Source: CAZMHN01 sp964566145
GTDB lineage: Bacteria > Patescibacteriota > Patescibacteriia > Veblenbacterales > UBA10138
Direction: 5' to 3'
Assembly (NCBI GenBank): GCA_964566145.1
Contig: CAZMHN010000004.1
Coordinates: forward strand, 1-45,580
DNA: 45,580 bases
Shown here: positions 1 to 8,353 of the stretch, one piece after another
Position numbering within the stretch: position 1 is the first letter of the stretch
Layout of the letters: each line of letters opens with the position of its first letter
Notes under the pieces: generated by a model
What the model saw: the letters and a program-made list of their open reading frames with translations, nothing else
Databases searched by the model: none
Told to the model about the DNA's origin: nothing
Made by a program: the position numbers and the translations under genes

Positions 1-25
1 CAACAGTGAGGCGTATGGCATATGT

Positions 26-833
26 CTACACCAAATGCCGCAGAATGGCGCGGTGAATTTTGCCGTTGGTGGCCAGTAAATCAGAATTCAAGCTGGTTTT
101 TCCAGTCCTGCTGTTCACAAATCGCCACGACTTGCCCTTGAAGTCCGTGGTCTTTCCGCCCGCTTCCTGTACTAATAGCACACCTGCGGCCGCGTCCCAC
201 GGCTTGGTACCTGGAATCACTACGCTTTCCGTGCGTCCTGCCGCCACCCAGGCAAGCTCAATGGCCGCTGACCCGAGCTGACGCATGTCCACGCTCCGCA
301 TCTTGAAGTAGCGGTACAGCTCCACGGCGTAGCGCATGTGTTTCGGGTGCTGGCCGTAGCAGTAGGTGAGAAAACTCTTTCGCAGGTCGTGGGTTTTCGA
401 AACTTTGATGCGCCCACCGTTCAGGTANNNNNNNNNNGTACGGCGCATACACCACGACGACAATGGGTTTTCCTTTCTTGTACAACGCAATGGACACGGA
501 AAAAAGCGGATTCTTCACGGTAAAGTTGGTGGTGCCGTCCAATGGGTCCACTACCCACAGGTAATCTGACCCACGCACCAGACCCGACTTACGTCGTGAC
601 GGTGCGGGGCTAGGCTTGTGTTTGGTCAGCCCGGACTCCTCGCTTAGAATCTCAAAATTCGGCGTGTGCTTCTTGAGCAGGGACAATATGACGCGCTCCG
701 AGGCCGTATCGGCCTTGGTCACGATCTCGTGGCTCGACTTCAGTTTCCATGCTGTTCCGGGCCGCTTGAATTCCTTGAGCAACAGTTTCCCTGCCCGCTT
801 GGCCGCTAGTACGGCCAACTCGACATGTGTCAT
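26..833 (-). CDS. Inositol monophosphatase family protein (interrupted by N-run)
   Basis: Mg-dependent sugar/inositol phosphate phosphatase of the IMPase/SuhB fold. Visible motifs: the ILSEESG metal ligand, the signature WVVDPLDGTTNF, and the late motif PWDAAAG. The reading frame changes across ten Ns at 428-437: the N-terminal part (833 to 438) ends in VVYAPY and the C-terminal part (427 to 26) resumes at YLNGGRIKVS. By comparison with SuhB about 13 residues are missing between these points, so the gene is probably intact and the N-run is an undersized placeholder for roughly 39 bases. The ATG overlaps the upstream MBL stop as ATGA (830-833), so it is the last gene of the nfo operon. The true substrate is not predictable. 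Confidence 0.85.
428..437. other. Assembly gap (10 N)
   Basis: Ten consecutive Ns inside the inositol monophosphatase gene. The flanking codons (Tyr before, Tyr-Leu-Asn-Gly after) are both in valid family context but not in the same frame through 10 bases, so the gap length is arbitrary. Confidence 0.97.
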
Positions 834-1465
834 AGTTCTGTCTTTTTATTGAGCTCAAGAGGAACGAACGTTACGCCGGCGGCTTTTAAGATATTAGTCG
901 ATAAGCGGTATATCGTAGCAGTCCTCATCATATTCCCGTCATGAACCGGGAAACACACCCGCGGTCTCACTTCTTGTGCATAATCAAACGCTTCAGCCGC
1001 AGTCATCCACGGTCCGTTCACAGGCAACGCCAGAATGTCGATTGGTTTACCGGGGTTGGTAAAGGCGTCACCGGGGTAAAAAAGCTTGCCTGCGATAAAA
1101 AAGCCGGTATTCTGCACCAAATCAAGCGTCTTATAAATTATGTGGTGCTTGTCGCCGAAAGCTTCCACCAAAATACCCTGTATGTCCGTGCTTTGCCTGT
1201 GCTCCAATACTGTGTAGGGAATTCCCGCCTCATCTAATAGCTTGCCCACACTGCGATTAGTAATGACTCTGGCTGTCGGATTGTTCGCCAACACTTCCTT
1301 TAGTGACTCTACGTGAAAGTGGTCACCATGCTCGTGTGTAATGAGCACCACGGTAATGTCCTTTACTCCATTCTGCTCGGTAGTGTAATTGCCGGGGTCG
1401 GTAAGAATTCGAAGTCCCTGCTCCTCAATCAATAAGCAACAATGTCCGAATTTTGTGATGGTCAT
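830..1465 (-). CDS. MBL-fold metal-dependent hydrolase (UlaG/UPF0173-like)
   Basis: Metallo-beta-lactamase-fold hydrolase, 211 aa. It starts with the typical strand-turn 'ITKFGHCCLLIEEQG', carries the metal-binding HEHGDH (residues about 44-49), and has later ligands in the FYPGDAF segment and near the C-terminal PVHDGN. Length and layout match the UlaG-like/UPF0173 subfamily, whose substrates are often unknown. It sits 3 nt after nfo and overlaps the next gene by 4 nt, so it is translationally coupled in an nfo-MBL-IMPase operon. A phosphodiester or lactone substrate is possible but not supported by sequence. Confidence 0.85.
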   Translation of the reverse strand: MTITKFGHCCLLIEEQGLRILTDPGNYTTEQNGVKDITVVLITHEHGDHFHVESLKEVLANNPTARVITNRSVGKLLDEAGIPYTVLEHRQSTDIQGILVEAFGDKHHIIYKTLDLVQNTGFFIAGKLFYPGDAFTNPGKPIDILALPVNGPWMTAAEAFDYAQEVRPRVCFPVHDGNMMRTATIYRLSTNILKAAGVTFVPLELNKKTEL

Positions 1466-1468
1466 AAA

Positions 1469-2323
1469 TTATGTTCCTCTAAACTTCCTTAGTATAGCAA
1501 GGTTCCTGGGGTCATCACCTTTGTCGTCCTTAGGTGTTTCCAAAATGAAGTTGACGTGCTTCAGCCGCGGCTCTTTCACCAACGCTTCAAACCCCTTCAG
1601 GCCGATTTTACCCTTGCCCAAATGTTCATGCCTGTCCTTGTGCTCGCTCAGGCCGAACTTGCTGTCATTACAATGAATCAGCTTTAGTCGCTCCAGGCCA
1701 ATGTGCTTATCAAAATCATCCAGCGTTTTCTTTACTGCGGACTTGTCCCGCAGGTCATAACCTGACGTGAATGCGTGGCACGTGTCAAAACACACGCCGA
1801 TTGCGCCCTTTTTCTTCAATTGTTTCTCGGCCTTCCATACCATTTCGCCGATTTCTTCGAACGTATCCCCCAGTACCTTGCCTGCGCCGGCTGAATTCTC
1901 GATAAGGAACTGCGTGGTGCCTGTGTAGCCCTCGAGCATGCGCACCAACCCTTCCACCACGTACTCCATGCCCTCCTTATCGCCCACTTCGCGACTGCTC
2001 CCCAGGTGCGCCATAAGGTACTTAACGCCGAGTTCGCTCCCGCGCTCAAGCTCCTCACGTATGACCGACGACGAACCGTAGCGAACCGTATGTTTGGGTG
2101 ATGCGAAATTGATGTAGTACGGAGCGTGTATGTAGCTCTCCGCCTGTTTGAATTTTTTACAATTATCCTTGAATGCCTTAACTTGAGCTGCGCCAAGCTT
2201 GGGCGCTGGCCCGCCCTGCGGCGAACGGGAAAAGAACTGGAATGCTTCGCAGCCTAAGGCCGCGGCCCGCTCCGGAGCATTCTCCACTCCTCCGGCGGCT
2301 GATACGTGCGAACCAAATAACAT
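1469..2323 (-). CDS. nfo: Endonuclease IV (AP endonuclease)
   Basis: Cleaves DNA 5' of abasic sites in base excision repair using a three-zinc centre in a TIM barrel. Of 284 aa (normal length), recognisable segments are GSHVSAAGGV at the N-terminus, HLGSSRE, the IENSAGAG metal-ligand loop, FDTCHAFTSGYD, HCNDSK, DRHEHLGKGKIG and FILETP near the C-terminus, covering the usual His/Asp/Glu ligands. It is the first gene of a three-gene operon. The start is fixed by the conserved N-terminus. Just ahead is a promoter whose initial transcribed region is a 22-bp palindrome reaching the A of the ATG. Confidence 0.96.
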   Translation of the reverse strand: MLFGSHVSAAGGVENAPERAAALGCEAFQFFSRSPQGGPAPKLGAAQVKAFKDNCKKFKQAESYIHAPYYINFASPKHTVRYGSSSVIREELERGSELGVKYLMAHLGSSREVGDKEGMEYVVEGLVRMLEGYTGTTQFLIENSAGAGKVLGDTFEEIGEMVWKAEKQLKKKGAIGVCFDTCHAFTSGYDLRDKSAVKKTLDDFDKHIGLERLKLIHCNDSKFGLSEHKDRHEHLGKGKIGLKGFEALVKEPRLKHVNFILETPKDDKGDDPRNLAILRKFRGT

Positions 2324-2371
2324 AAGGGTACAAAAGTACCCTTAGTATACTGCACCGCCCCTCGGATCCAA
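2323..2371 (-). promoter_or_regulatory. nfo promoter with palindrome touching the start codon
   Basis: Reading the minus strand: TTGGAT (2371-2366), 16-nt spacer, TATACT (2349-2344). Immediately after the -10 is a perfect 9-bp inverted repeat, TAAGGGTAC-4-GTACCCTTA on plus (2323-2344, loop AAAA), ending on the first base of the nfo ATG. The expected leader is about 13 nt. The dyad could be an operator or an RNA hairpin covering the initiation site. The promoter overlaps the 3' end of tig. Confidence 0.6.
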
Positions 2372-2372
2372 A

Positions 2373-3644
2373 CTACTCCACCAGCTTCTCCGTGAGCCAG
2401 GCGATGACCTTGCGGTTCGTCAGGATGTTCTTCACGTACAAACGGTAATCGTCGGTGTTGAGCTGGGATGCCACCCGTTCATCGTCGCCATAGCGGGCCA
2501 GCGTGCTCGCGATGTCCGTTTCGACCGCGTCGTCGTCCGCCTCCAGGTTGAACTGTTTGGAAAAAGCACGAATTACGAGCGCCACTTTCACCCGGCGCTC
2601 CGCCGGTTTCGAGAATTCGCTCTTCAGCTGCGCTTCGTCTTTCTTTATGCTTGCCAGATAGTCGCTCCAGCCTAAACCGCGCTCCTCTATGCCATGCTTC
2701 AACTCATGGAGCATCTTCTCAGTCTCGCTCATAAGCAACAGCTCCGGAATGTCTCCGAACGACGCCTTCCCGACGATGACCTCCAGCATCTCCCGCTCCA
2801 CGCGCTGGCTCTCAACCGCTTCGCGCTCTTCCAACATGTTGTGCTTGAGTTTGGCCTTCAGATCCTCTGCTGAATCGAACTTCCCCAAGCTCCTGGCAAA
2901 ATCGTCTGTGACCTCTGGCAGAGTTCGCTCGAACACGGCCGTAAGCTTAGCCTTGACCTGCACAGTCTTACCGGCCAGGTCCGGCCTAAAATCTTTAGGG
3001 AACGTAATGTCGAAAGTTTTTTCCTCACCCGGCTTCATGCCAAGCACCTGCTCCTCGAATCCCGGGAGAAGCTGGCCCTTGCCAAGGATGGCACTATAGC
3101 CGGCACGCCTCCCTTCTTCCAAGGGCACGCCTCCCTGCGACAGTTCATAATCCATATCTATCCGGTCGCCCGGGGCTGCCGGCCGCGCGACAGCCGCCTC
3201 ACTGGCGCGGTTCTCGCGCACGCTCTCCAAAAGCTCATCTACATCCTTGGCCTCAGCTTGCACGGGCTTCCTCTTCACCCTCACTTTATCCCACTTGCCC
3301 AAATCAACCTTGGGCAACTTGGCTGAGGTGACATGAAAAACGAAAGGGTCTTCCGACTGGAGCGCCAAAACAGGTTCGCCTACCACTTCAAGCTCTTGCT
3401 CCCTAATGAACGCCGGGTACGCCTCACGCACCGCCTCCAGAAGAGTTTCCTCCTTGAGTTCGGAAGCGGCCACATGCTGGCGCACGATGTCCTCAGGCGC
3501 ATGACCCTTCCGAAATCCCTTGACTGCAAGCTGAGCTCCCAAGCGCAAAAGAGAGCGCGCCTCGAATTTGGCATGCTCTTCGGCCGTCAGAGTAAAGGTC
3601 ACCTGAACCTTACCGCCGGCTACGTCGCTGACCGCGTGCTGCAT
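2373..3644 (-). CDS. tig: Trigger factor
   Basis: Ribosome-associated chaperone and peptidyl-prolyl isomerase that binds nascent chains at the tunnel exit. The N-terminal ribosome-binding domain includes the signature VKGFRKGHAP (residues about 41-50, the usual GFRxGxxP). A central FKBP-like PPIase domain (about 160-245) shows DRIDMDYEL, LLPGFEEQVLGMKPGEEKTF and FPKDF. The long helical C-terminal domain follows. At 423 aa it is of normal length. The ATG lies 1 nt beyond the hppA stop (TAG-C-ATG), so expression is coupled to hppA. Confidence 0.95.
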   Translation of the reverse strand: MQHAVSDVAGGKVQVTFTLTAEEHAKFEARSLLRLGAQLAVKGFRKGHAPEDIVRQHVAASELKEETLLEAVREAYPAFIREQELEVVGEPVLALQSEDPFVFHVTSAKLPKVDLGKWDKVRVKRKPVQAEAKDVDELLESVRENRASEAAVARPAAPGDRIDMDYELSQGGVPLEEGRRAGYSAILGKGQLLPGFEEQVLGMKPGEEKTFDITFPKDFRPDLAGKTVQVKAKLTAVFERTLPEVTDDFARSLGKFDSAEDLKAKLKHNMLEEREAVESQRVEREMLEVIVGKASFGDIPELLLMSETEKMLHELKHGIEERGLGWSDYLASIKKDEAQLKSEFSKPAERRVKVALVIRAFSKQFNLEADDDAVETDIASTLARYGDDERVASQLNTDDYRLYVKNILTNRKVIAWLTEKLVE

Positions 3645-3645
3645 G

Positions 3646-5640
3646 CTAGATAAGGAATGCTACCAGGAGCAGAGCCACCACGTTCAGTATCTTTATCATG
3701 GGATTGATGGCTGGTCCGGCCGTATCCTTGTACGGATCGCCCACTGTGTCCCCGGTCACGGCCGCCTGGTGCGCGAAACTGCCCTTGCCGCCGTAGTTCC
3801 CGGCTTCAATGTATTTCTTGGCGTTGTCCCAGGCGGCACCGCCTGTGGTCATGGAAATGGCTACGAACAATCCCGTAACTATTGATCCGACGAGCAGTCC
3901 GCCCAAAGCCTCGGGTCCGAGCGTGAAACCGATGATGACGGGCGCAACTACCGGCAGAAGCGCCGGGATTACCATTTGCTTCAAGGCGCCTGTCGTCACT
4001 ATGTCCACTGCCCTGGCGTAATCCGGCTTGGCCGTACGCTCCATGATACCCGGTATTTCCCTGAATTGCCTGCGCACCTCTTCTACCACCTTACCAGCCG
4101 CCTTGCCCACAGCCTCCATGGACATGGCGCCGAACAGATACGGTAGCAGGCCTCCGATGAACAGGCCAACCAGCACCTTGGGATCGGACAGCGGGAATTC
4201 TATGTTCACGCCGCGGCCGGCGAACTCTTCTATGTAAGCCGCAAACAGCACCAGGGCGGCCAAACCAGCGCTTCCGATAGCATACCCCTTGGTCACGGCC
4301 TTGGTTGTGTTGCCAACGGCGTCCAGCGGATCAGTTACGCTCCTCACTTCCTCCGGAAGGTCCGCCATCTCAGCGATGCCGCCGGCGTTGTCGGTAATGG
4401 GGCCGTAAGCGTCGATGGCCACTACGATGCCGGTCATGGACAGCATGGCCATGGCGGCTACGGCCACGCCGTACAGTCCCGCCAGGGCGAAAGCTGAGAG
4501 TGTGGCGGCGGCAATGACCAATACGGGCCAAGCCGTGGAACGCATGGACACCGCCAGACCGGCGATGATGTTCGTGCCGTGGCCGGTCGTGGAAGCCTGG
4601 GCGATGCCGCGGACAGGCTTGTACTCGGTCGAGGTGTAGTACTCGGTGATGACGACCAGGAGCGCGGTTGTGGCCAGGCCTATGAGCGAAGCGAAGAATA
4701 TGTTCGTTTCAGAGTACAGCCCGTTGCCCGCCATGAGCTCCTTGGTAACGAAATAGAACGCGACGGCGGCCACGATGCCAGAGGCCGCCAGCCCGCGGTA
4801 CAACGCGGCCATAATCTTGGTACCCGTGAGCTTGATAACGAGCGAGCCTAAAAGCGAAGCGAGCACGGCCACGCCGCCCAGGACCAGCGGGTAGACGGTA
4901 GCGTTGCCGAAATTTTTGAACACCAATGAACCCAGCAACATGGCGGCTACGGCCGTCACGGCGTAGGATTCATACAGGTCGGCGGCCATTCCGGCGCAGT
5001 CGCCCACGTTGTCCCCCACGTTGTCGGCGATGACAGCAGGATTCCTCGGATCGTCCTCCGGGATCCCGGCTTCCACCTTGCCCACAAGGTCCGCTCCCAC
5101 GTCCGCCGCCTTAGTAAAAATGCCCCCGCCCAAACGGGCGAACACCGATATCAAACTGCCTCCAAAGCCCAAGCCTATGAGCGCGGACAGGTTGCCGTTT
5201 GAAAGCGAGTAGAATGCGGCCACCGCCAAAAGCGCCAACCCGACAACCATGAGCCCGGTGATGGTTCCGCCGCGAACCGCGACCATGAACGCACTACGCA
5301 TACCTTGCTTGGCCGCCTCGGCCGTGCGCACGTTGGCCCGAACGGATACGTTCATACCGATGAAACCGGCCGCGGCCGAGCCCAAGGCTCCTACCAGGAA
5401 AGCCAGGGCGGTAGACCAGTTCCACAAGAACCCCAAAAGCACAAACAAGACCATTGCGATGACCGCGATGGTCTTATATTGCCTAGTGAGATAGGCCTTC
5501 GCCCCCACCTGAATGGCAGAAGCGATGTCCTGCATAGCCTGACTGCCGCTCGCCAGCTTCAGCACCCAGCGCGTGAGCACGATGGCATACGCGATTGTGA
5601 TGAGCGAGGCGATGATTGCAAAACTAACTGGACTGAACAT
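3646..5640 (-). CDS. hppA: Membrane-bound proton-translocating pyrophosphatase, K+-independent type
   Basis: Integral-membrane enzyme coupling PPi hydrolysis to H+ pumping. 664 aa with about 15-16 membrane spans. Family hallmarks: DVGADLVGKVEAGIPEDDPRN, then NVGDNVGDCAGMAADL, ITDNAGGIAEMA, and at the C-terminus the GDTVGDPYKDTAGPAINP stretch. The motif GNTTKAVTKG has Lys where K+-dependent enzymes have Ala (the A460K switch known for this family), which predicts K+ independence and H+ rather than Na+ pumping. It lies between nusA and tig with short spacers. In a fermentative CPR cell it would recycle PPi energy into a membrane gradient; that role is inference. Confidence 0.95.
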   Translation of the reverse strand: MFSPVSFAIIASLITIAYAIVLTRWVLKLASGSQAMQDIASAIQVGAKAYLTRQYKTIAVIAMVLFVLLGFLWNWSTALAFLVGALGSAAAGFIGMNVSVRANVRTAEAAKQGMRSAFMVAVRGGTITGLMVVGLALLAVAAFYSLSNGNLSALIGLGFGGSLISVFARLGGGIFTKAADVGADLVGKVEAGIPEDDPRNPAVIADNVGDNVGDCAGMAADLYESYAVTAVAAMLLGSLVFKNFGNATVYPLVLGGVAVLASLLGSLVIKLTGTKIMAALYRGLAASGIVAAVAFYFVTKELMAGNGLYSETNIFFASLIGLATTALLVVITEYYTSTEYKPVRGIAQASTTGHGTNIIAGLAVSMRSTAWPVLVIAAATLSAFALAGLYGVAVAAMAMLSMTGIVVAIDAYGPITDNAGGIAEMADLPEEVRSVTDPLDAVGNTTKAVTKGYAIGSAGLAALVLFAAYIEEFAGRGVNIEFPLSDPKVLVGLFIGGLLPYLFGAMSMEAVGKAAGKVVEEVRRQFREIPGIMERTAKPDYARAVDIVTTGALKQMVIPALLPVVAPVIIGFTLGPEALGGLLVGSIVTGLFVAISMTTGGAAWDNAKKYIEAGNYGGKGSFAHQAAVTGDTVGDPYKDTAGPAINPMIKILNVVALLLVAFLI

Positions 5641-5666
5641 AGGTGTGTGTGGTTACACCGAAAAAA

Positions 5667-6866
5667 TTACGCTTGTGACTCCTCCGCAGGAGCGGCTTCG
5701 GCCGGTGCTTCCTCAGCTGAAACCGAAGCCTCCGGCTCTGCCGCAGAGCCGCTGTCTTCGCCGGCCGCGGTCGCCGGCTCTACCTCTTCGCCTTCAACTG
5801 CGGCCTCGGGCGGTACCCCGCTACCGATGATGTCTATCTTCCAGCCCGTGAGCTTAACTGCCAGCCTGACGTTCTGTCCGCCTCGGCCGATGGCCAGCGA
5901 AAGCTGGTCCTCCGCCACTTCCACCTTGGCTTGGCGCTCGGGCTCGTCCAAAGTCACGACCAAAACCTTGGCCGGAGACAGCGCTGAGGCGATGAACTTC
6001 TGCGGCTGGTCCGACCACTCGATAATATCTATCTTCTCGCCGCCAAGCTGCGATATGACGGTTTGCACGCGCATGCCGCGCTGGCCGACGCACGAGCCGA
6101 TGGGGTCTATATTAGGCTCGGTCGCCGCCACTGCTATCTTGGTGCGGCTGCCGGCCTCTCGGGCAATGGCCTTGATGACCACTGTACCACCGGCTATTTC
6201 AGGCACCTCCTGGGCAAACAGCTGGCGCACTATCTCCGGGTGAGTGCGGGAAACCACGACCTCCGGGCCCCTGGTGGAGGCGTTCACTGACACCAGATAC
6301 ACCTTGATCCTGGCGGCCGGCACATAGTGCTCCCTGGGTATCTGCTCGCTGAAAGGCATCACGGCCACGGTATGCCCCAGGTCCACGAACACCGTTCTCC
6401 CTTCCACGCGCTGAATGGTACCCATCAAGACCTGGCCTTCCTTATCCTTGTACTCCGAAAACACCATTTCCCGCTCGGCCTCACGTAACCGCTGGATGAT
6501 GACCTGTTTGGCGGTCTGTGCGGCCACACGGCCGTACTCGGCCGGCACCTTGAGTTCGGTGCGCACTTCATCGCCGACCTGCGCATCCGGATTTGTCTTC
6601 CTGACCTCATCCAGCAAAAGCTCCTTTTTCTCGTTTATCTCTTCCTCACCCTCAGCCGGACCAGCCACTACAGCCTTCACGTCGAAAATGCGGCTCGCGC
6701 CCGTCACGGGATCGAATTCAACCTTGATATTCTGGTTGAGTTCTCCGAAATCCTTGCGGTAGGCCGAAGCCAGCGCCTGCTCGATGGTTTCCACGACCGC
6801 GGATACGGGGATGTTCTTTTCCTCGCATATCTGCTCGATGGCGGTCATGATGGACGAGGTCTGCAT
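5667..6866 (-). CDS. nusA: Transcription termination/antitermination factor NusA
   Basis: RNA-polymerase-associated factor for pausing, termination and antitermination. Order: N-terminal RNAP-binding domain (residues 1-about 125), S1 domain (about 135-200, VLMGTIQRVEGRTVFVDLG), then two KH domains with IGSCVGQRGMRVQ and the second GxxG-type loop LAIGRGGQNVRLA. After about residue 350 the protein ends in an Ala/Glu/Pro-rich acidic tail instead of the enterobacterial AR repeats. It has a strong AGGAGG about 10 nt before the ATG. The upstream neighbour is yraN, not rimP. The leader contains a terminator-like hairpin (see 6894-6921). Confidence 0.96.
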   Translation of the reverse strand: MQTSSIMTAIEQICEEKNIPVSAVVETIEQALASAYRKDFGELNQNIKVEFDPVTGASRIFDVKAVVAGPAEGEEEINEKKELLLDEVRKTNPDAQVGDEVRTELKVPAEYGRVAAQTAKQVIIQRLREAEREMVFSEYKDKEGQVLMGTIQRVEGRTVFVDLGHTVAVMPFSEQIPREHYVPAARIKVYLVSVNASTRGPEVVVSRTHPEIVRQLFAQEVPEIAGGTVVIKAIAREAGSRTKIAVAATEPNIDPIGSCVGQRGMRVQTVISQLGGEKIDIIEWSDQPQKFIASALSPAKVLVVTLDEPERQAKVEVAEDQLSLAIGRGGQNVRLAVKLTGWKIDIIGSGVPPEAAVEGEEVEPATAAGEDSGSAAEPEASVSAEEAPAEAAPAEESQA

Positions 6867-6893
6867 ACGTATAGATCCTCCTGTTTACCCAAC

Positions 6894-6921
6894 AAAAATG
6901 GCTAGGCTATAAGAGCCTAGC
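6894..6921 (-). terminator. Terminator-like hairpin between yraN and nusA
   Basis: Minus-strand RNA forms GCTAGGCT-5-AGCCTAGC (6921 to 6901), a perfect 8-bp stem, followed by CA and five U (6898-6894). It resembles an intrinsic terminator for yraN, but it also begins only a few bases after the predicted start point of the nusA promoter, so it may act on nusA expression or stabilise its 5' end. Confidence 0.7.
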
Positions 6922-6933
6922 TCACTGCGTGAA

Positions 6934-6962
6934 AGTGTAGGACAGGATTTGTCTCATGTCAA
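6934..6962 (-). promoter_or_regulatory. nusA promoter, near consensus
   Basis: Minus strand TTGACA (6962-6957), 17-nt spacer, TACACT (6939-6934). It lies just after the yraN stop. The expected start near 6927 puts the hairpin at 6921-6901 at the extreme 5' end of the nusA transcript. Confidence 0.75.
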
Positions 6963-6965
6963 CTG

Positions 6966-7331
6966 TCAGCCGACGTCCCTAAAATGCTCCATGTTCCGCA
7001 CTTCTCCTTTGGGCCCCACCACCACCGCGATAACGTCGAACCGCGGAGCTCCTTTCACCAATGGATGCGAGAGTAGAAAAGCCTGAGCCGCCCCCTTGAG
7101 CTTGTCCAGCTTAGCGCCGGTTACCGCCTCCTCTGGTTGGCCGAACCCGACCCCGCTCCTGGTCTTCACCTCGACAAATACCACCTCATCGCCTTTCGCC
7201 GCTACAAGGTCGATTTCGCCGTACCGCCCGGCGTGCCAGTTCTGTCCCACTACCACGTAACCTTCTCCCTCCAGCCGCTCCTTGGCCACCCGCTCGCCAA
7301 GCGCGCCCAAGTGCTGACGCGCGTGCGGCAT
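6966..7331 (-). CDS. YraN family (UPF0102) nuclease-fold protein
   Basis: 121-aa member of the UPF0102/YraN family, a restriction-endonuclease-like fold of uncertain role, often linked to Holliday-junction or DNA-uptake functions. The fold signature is present: GEIDLVAAKGDEVVFVEVKTR (residues about 38-58), giving the usual E..D...ExK active-site set. In many genomes it neighbours rnhB, as it does here three genes downstream of rnhB. Its ATG is 7 nt past the previous gene, immediately beyond an inverted repeat. Confidence 0.9.
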   Translation of the reverse strand: MPHARQHLGALGERVAKERLEGEGYVVVGQNWHAGRYGEIDLVAAKGDEVVFVEVKTRSGVGFGQPEEAVTGAKLDKLKGAAQAFLLSHPLVKGAPRFDVIAVVVGPKGEVRNMEHFRDVG

Positions 7332-7338
7332 GGGCGCC

Positions 7339-7755
7339 CTACCTGCCCGATCCGGGCAGGTACTTCTGATAGGCTTGCAACTTGGCCCGTTCGGCTCGCT
7401 CCTGCGGCGCCACCTTCAACATATACCTCACAATGAACGCCAGCCAAACGACGGCGACCAGAACCCAGAGCAGAAACCAGAACCGGCTCCCGAGGACGGG
7501 CGTGGACGTCTGGGTGAAAAAGAAACTTACAGCCGACAGAAGACCGACCGTAATACTCATGGTGGACAGGCGCCGACAGGCCTTACGGGAGCTTGGGTCC
7601 TTTATAAACCTGGACGCCAGGCGTATGGCCGCGCCCAGCACCACCAAGCCGGAAATGATCCCCAGCGCCGCCCAAAACATTGTGCCGGCGAAGTATTCCG
7701 AATATTGGGAGAACCAATAACTCACATCCAAGAACGGTCGAAGTGCATCGAGCAT
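7339..7755 (-). CDS. Small three-helix membrane protein, unknown function
   Basis: 138 aa with three clear hydrophobic spans (about residues 26-46, 68-86 and 92-112) separated by a basic loop (KDPSSRKACRR), and a charged C-terminus (QERAERAKLQAYQKYL). No family was recognised. It lies 1 nt downstream of the methyltransferase stop and 7 nt upstream of yraN, so it is a plausible operon member. No signal peptide or catalytic motif is visible. Confidence 0.7.
   Translation of the reverse strand: MLDALRPFLDVSYWFSQYSEYFAGTMFWAALGIISGLVVLGAAIRLASRFIKDPSSRKACRRLSTMSITVGLLSAVSFFFTQTSTPVLGSRFWFLLWVLVAVVWLAFIVRYMLKVAPQERAERAKLQAYQKYLPGSGR
7340..7362. repeat. Inverted repeat at the end of the membrane-protein gene
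   Basis: Perfect 10-bp stem TACCTGCCCG-3-CGGGCAGGTA with loop ATC, covering the last codons and stop of the membrane gene. It has no U-tract, so it is not a classical terminator. It could limit access to the yraN start, 9 nt away. Confidence 0.6.
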
Positions 7756-7756
7756 A

Positions 7757-8314
7757 CTATTGTTTCACGAATAAAATGCCGTAGTGATACGGCCCGGCCT
7801 CAAGTTCTTTGTTTACCACGAACCCGGCTTTCTTGGCCAGAACCGTAAGCTGCTCCGGCGGTATGCGCTGGTCCATGGGCGGACCGAGCGGCGTGGCGGC
7901 TACTTTCCAATCAACCACCAAAAGCTTGCCGCCGACTTTCAACAGCCTACTGGCCTCTTTGAGCATCTCCTCGTTCTTCCGGGACTGGAACATGATGTTA
8001 ACGAGGAGCGCGGCGTCCAGGGTGCCGGCGGGGACCTTGGTGGCTCCGATGCGTTCCACGTCACTCCAAACCGTTTCAATGTTCGTCAGATTCTCCAGCT
8101 TGGCCTTGCTGGCAACGCCGTCGAGCGCGCTCCTGAGCACGTCCACCGCATACACCTTGCCCCGGCTCCCCACCGCCCTTGCCACCGGCAGGGTGAAATA
8201 CCCCGCGCCGCCGCAACCCAAATCCGCCACCTGATATCCGAGCTCGAGTTTGAGCTCGCTCTTCAGGAGCGTTTCCGGGTCCAATAGCTTGGCGGTGACG
8301 ACCTGGCCTAACAT
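7757..8314 (-). CDS. Class I SAM-dependent methyltransferase
   Basis: Rossmann-fold methyltransferase, 185 aa from the chosen ATG. Motif I is VADLGCGGAGYF (residues about 29-40), the acidic ribose-binding residue follows in VYAVDVL, and the late strand motif reads GGKLLVVDW. The substrate is not evident. A GTG at 8338 would add eight residues but would overlap rnhB. The ATG at 8314 is preferred because a perfect TATAAT ends 10 nt before it, suggesting a nearly leaderless message. Confidence 0.8.
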   Translation of the reverse strand: MLGQVVTAKLLDPETLLKSELKLELGYQVADLGCGGAGYFTLPVARAVGSRGKVYAVDVLRSALDGVASKAKLENLTNIETVWSDVERIGATKVPAGTLDAALLVNIMFQSRKNEEMLKEASRLLKVGGKLLVVDWKVAATPLGPPMDQRIPPEQLTVLAKKAGFVVNKELEAGPYHYGILFVKQ

Positions 8315-8324
8315 AACAGCAGGT

Positions 8325-8353
8325 ATTATACCAAGCACGCCTGCACTGGTCGA
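8325..8353 (-). promoter_or_regulatory. Extended -10 promoter for the methyltransferase
   Basis: Minus strand TCGACC (8353-8348), 17-nt spacer ending in TGG, then perfect TATAAT (8330-8325). The predicted start is about 4 nt before the ATG at 8314, so there is no room for a Shine-Dalgarno. It overlaps the last codons of rnhB. Confidence 0.65.

Noticed and set aside
7763..7778. TGTTTCACG near the methyltransferase end as a third parS
   Set aside because: Matches about 12 of 16 positions and the second half-site is lost.
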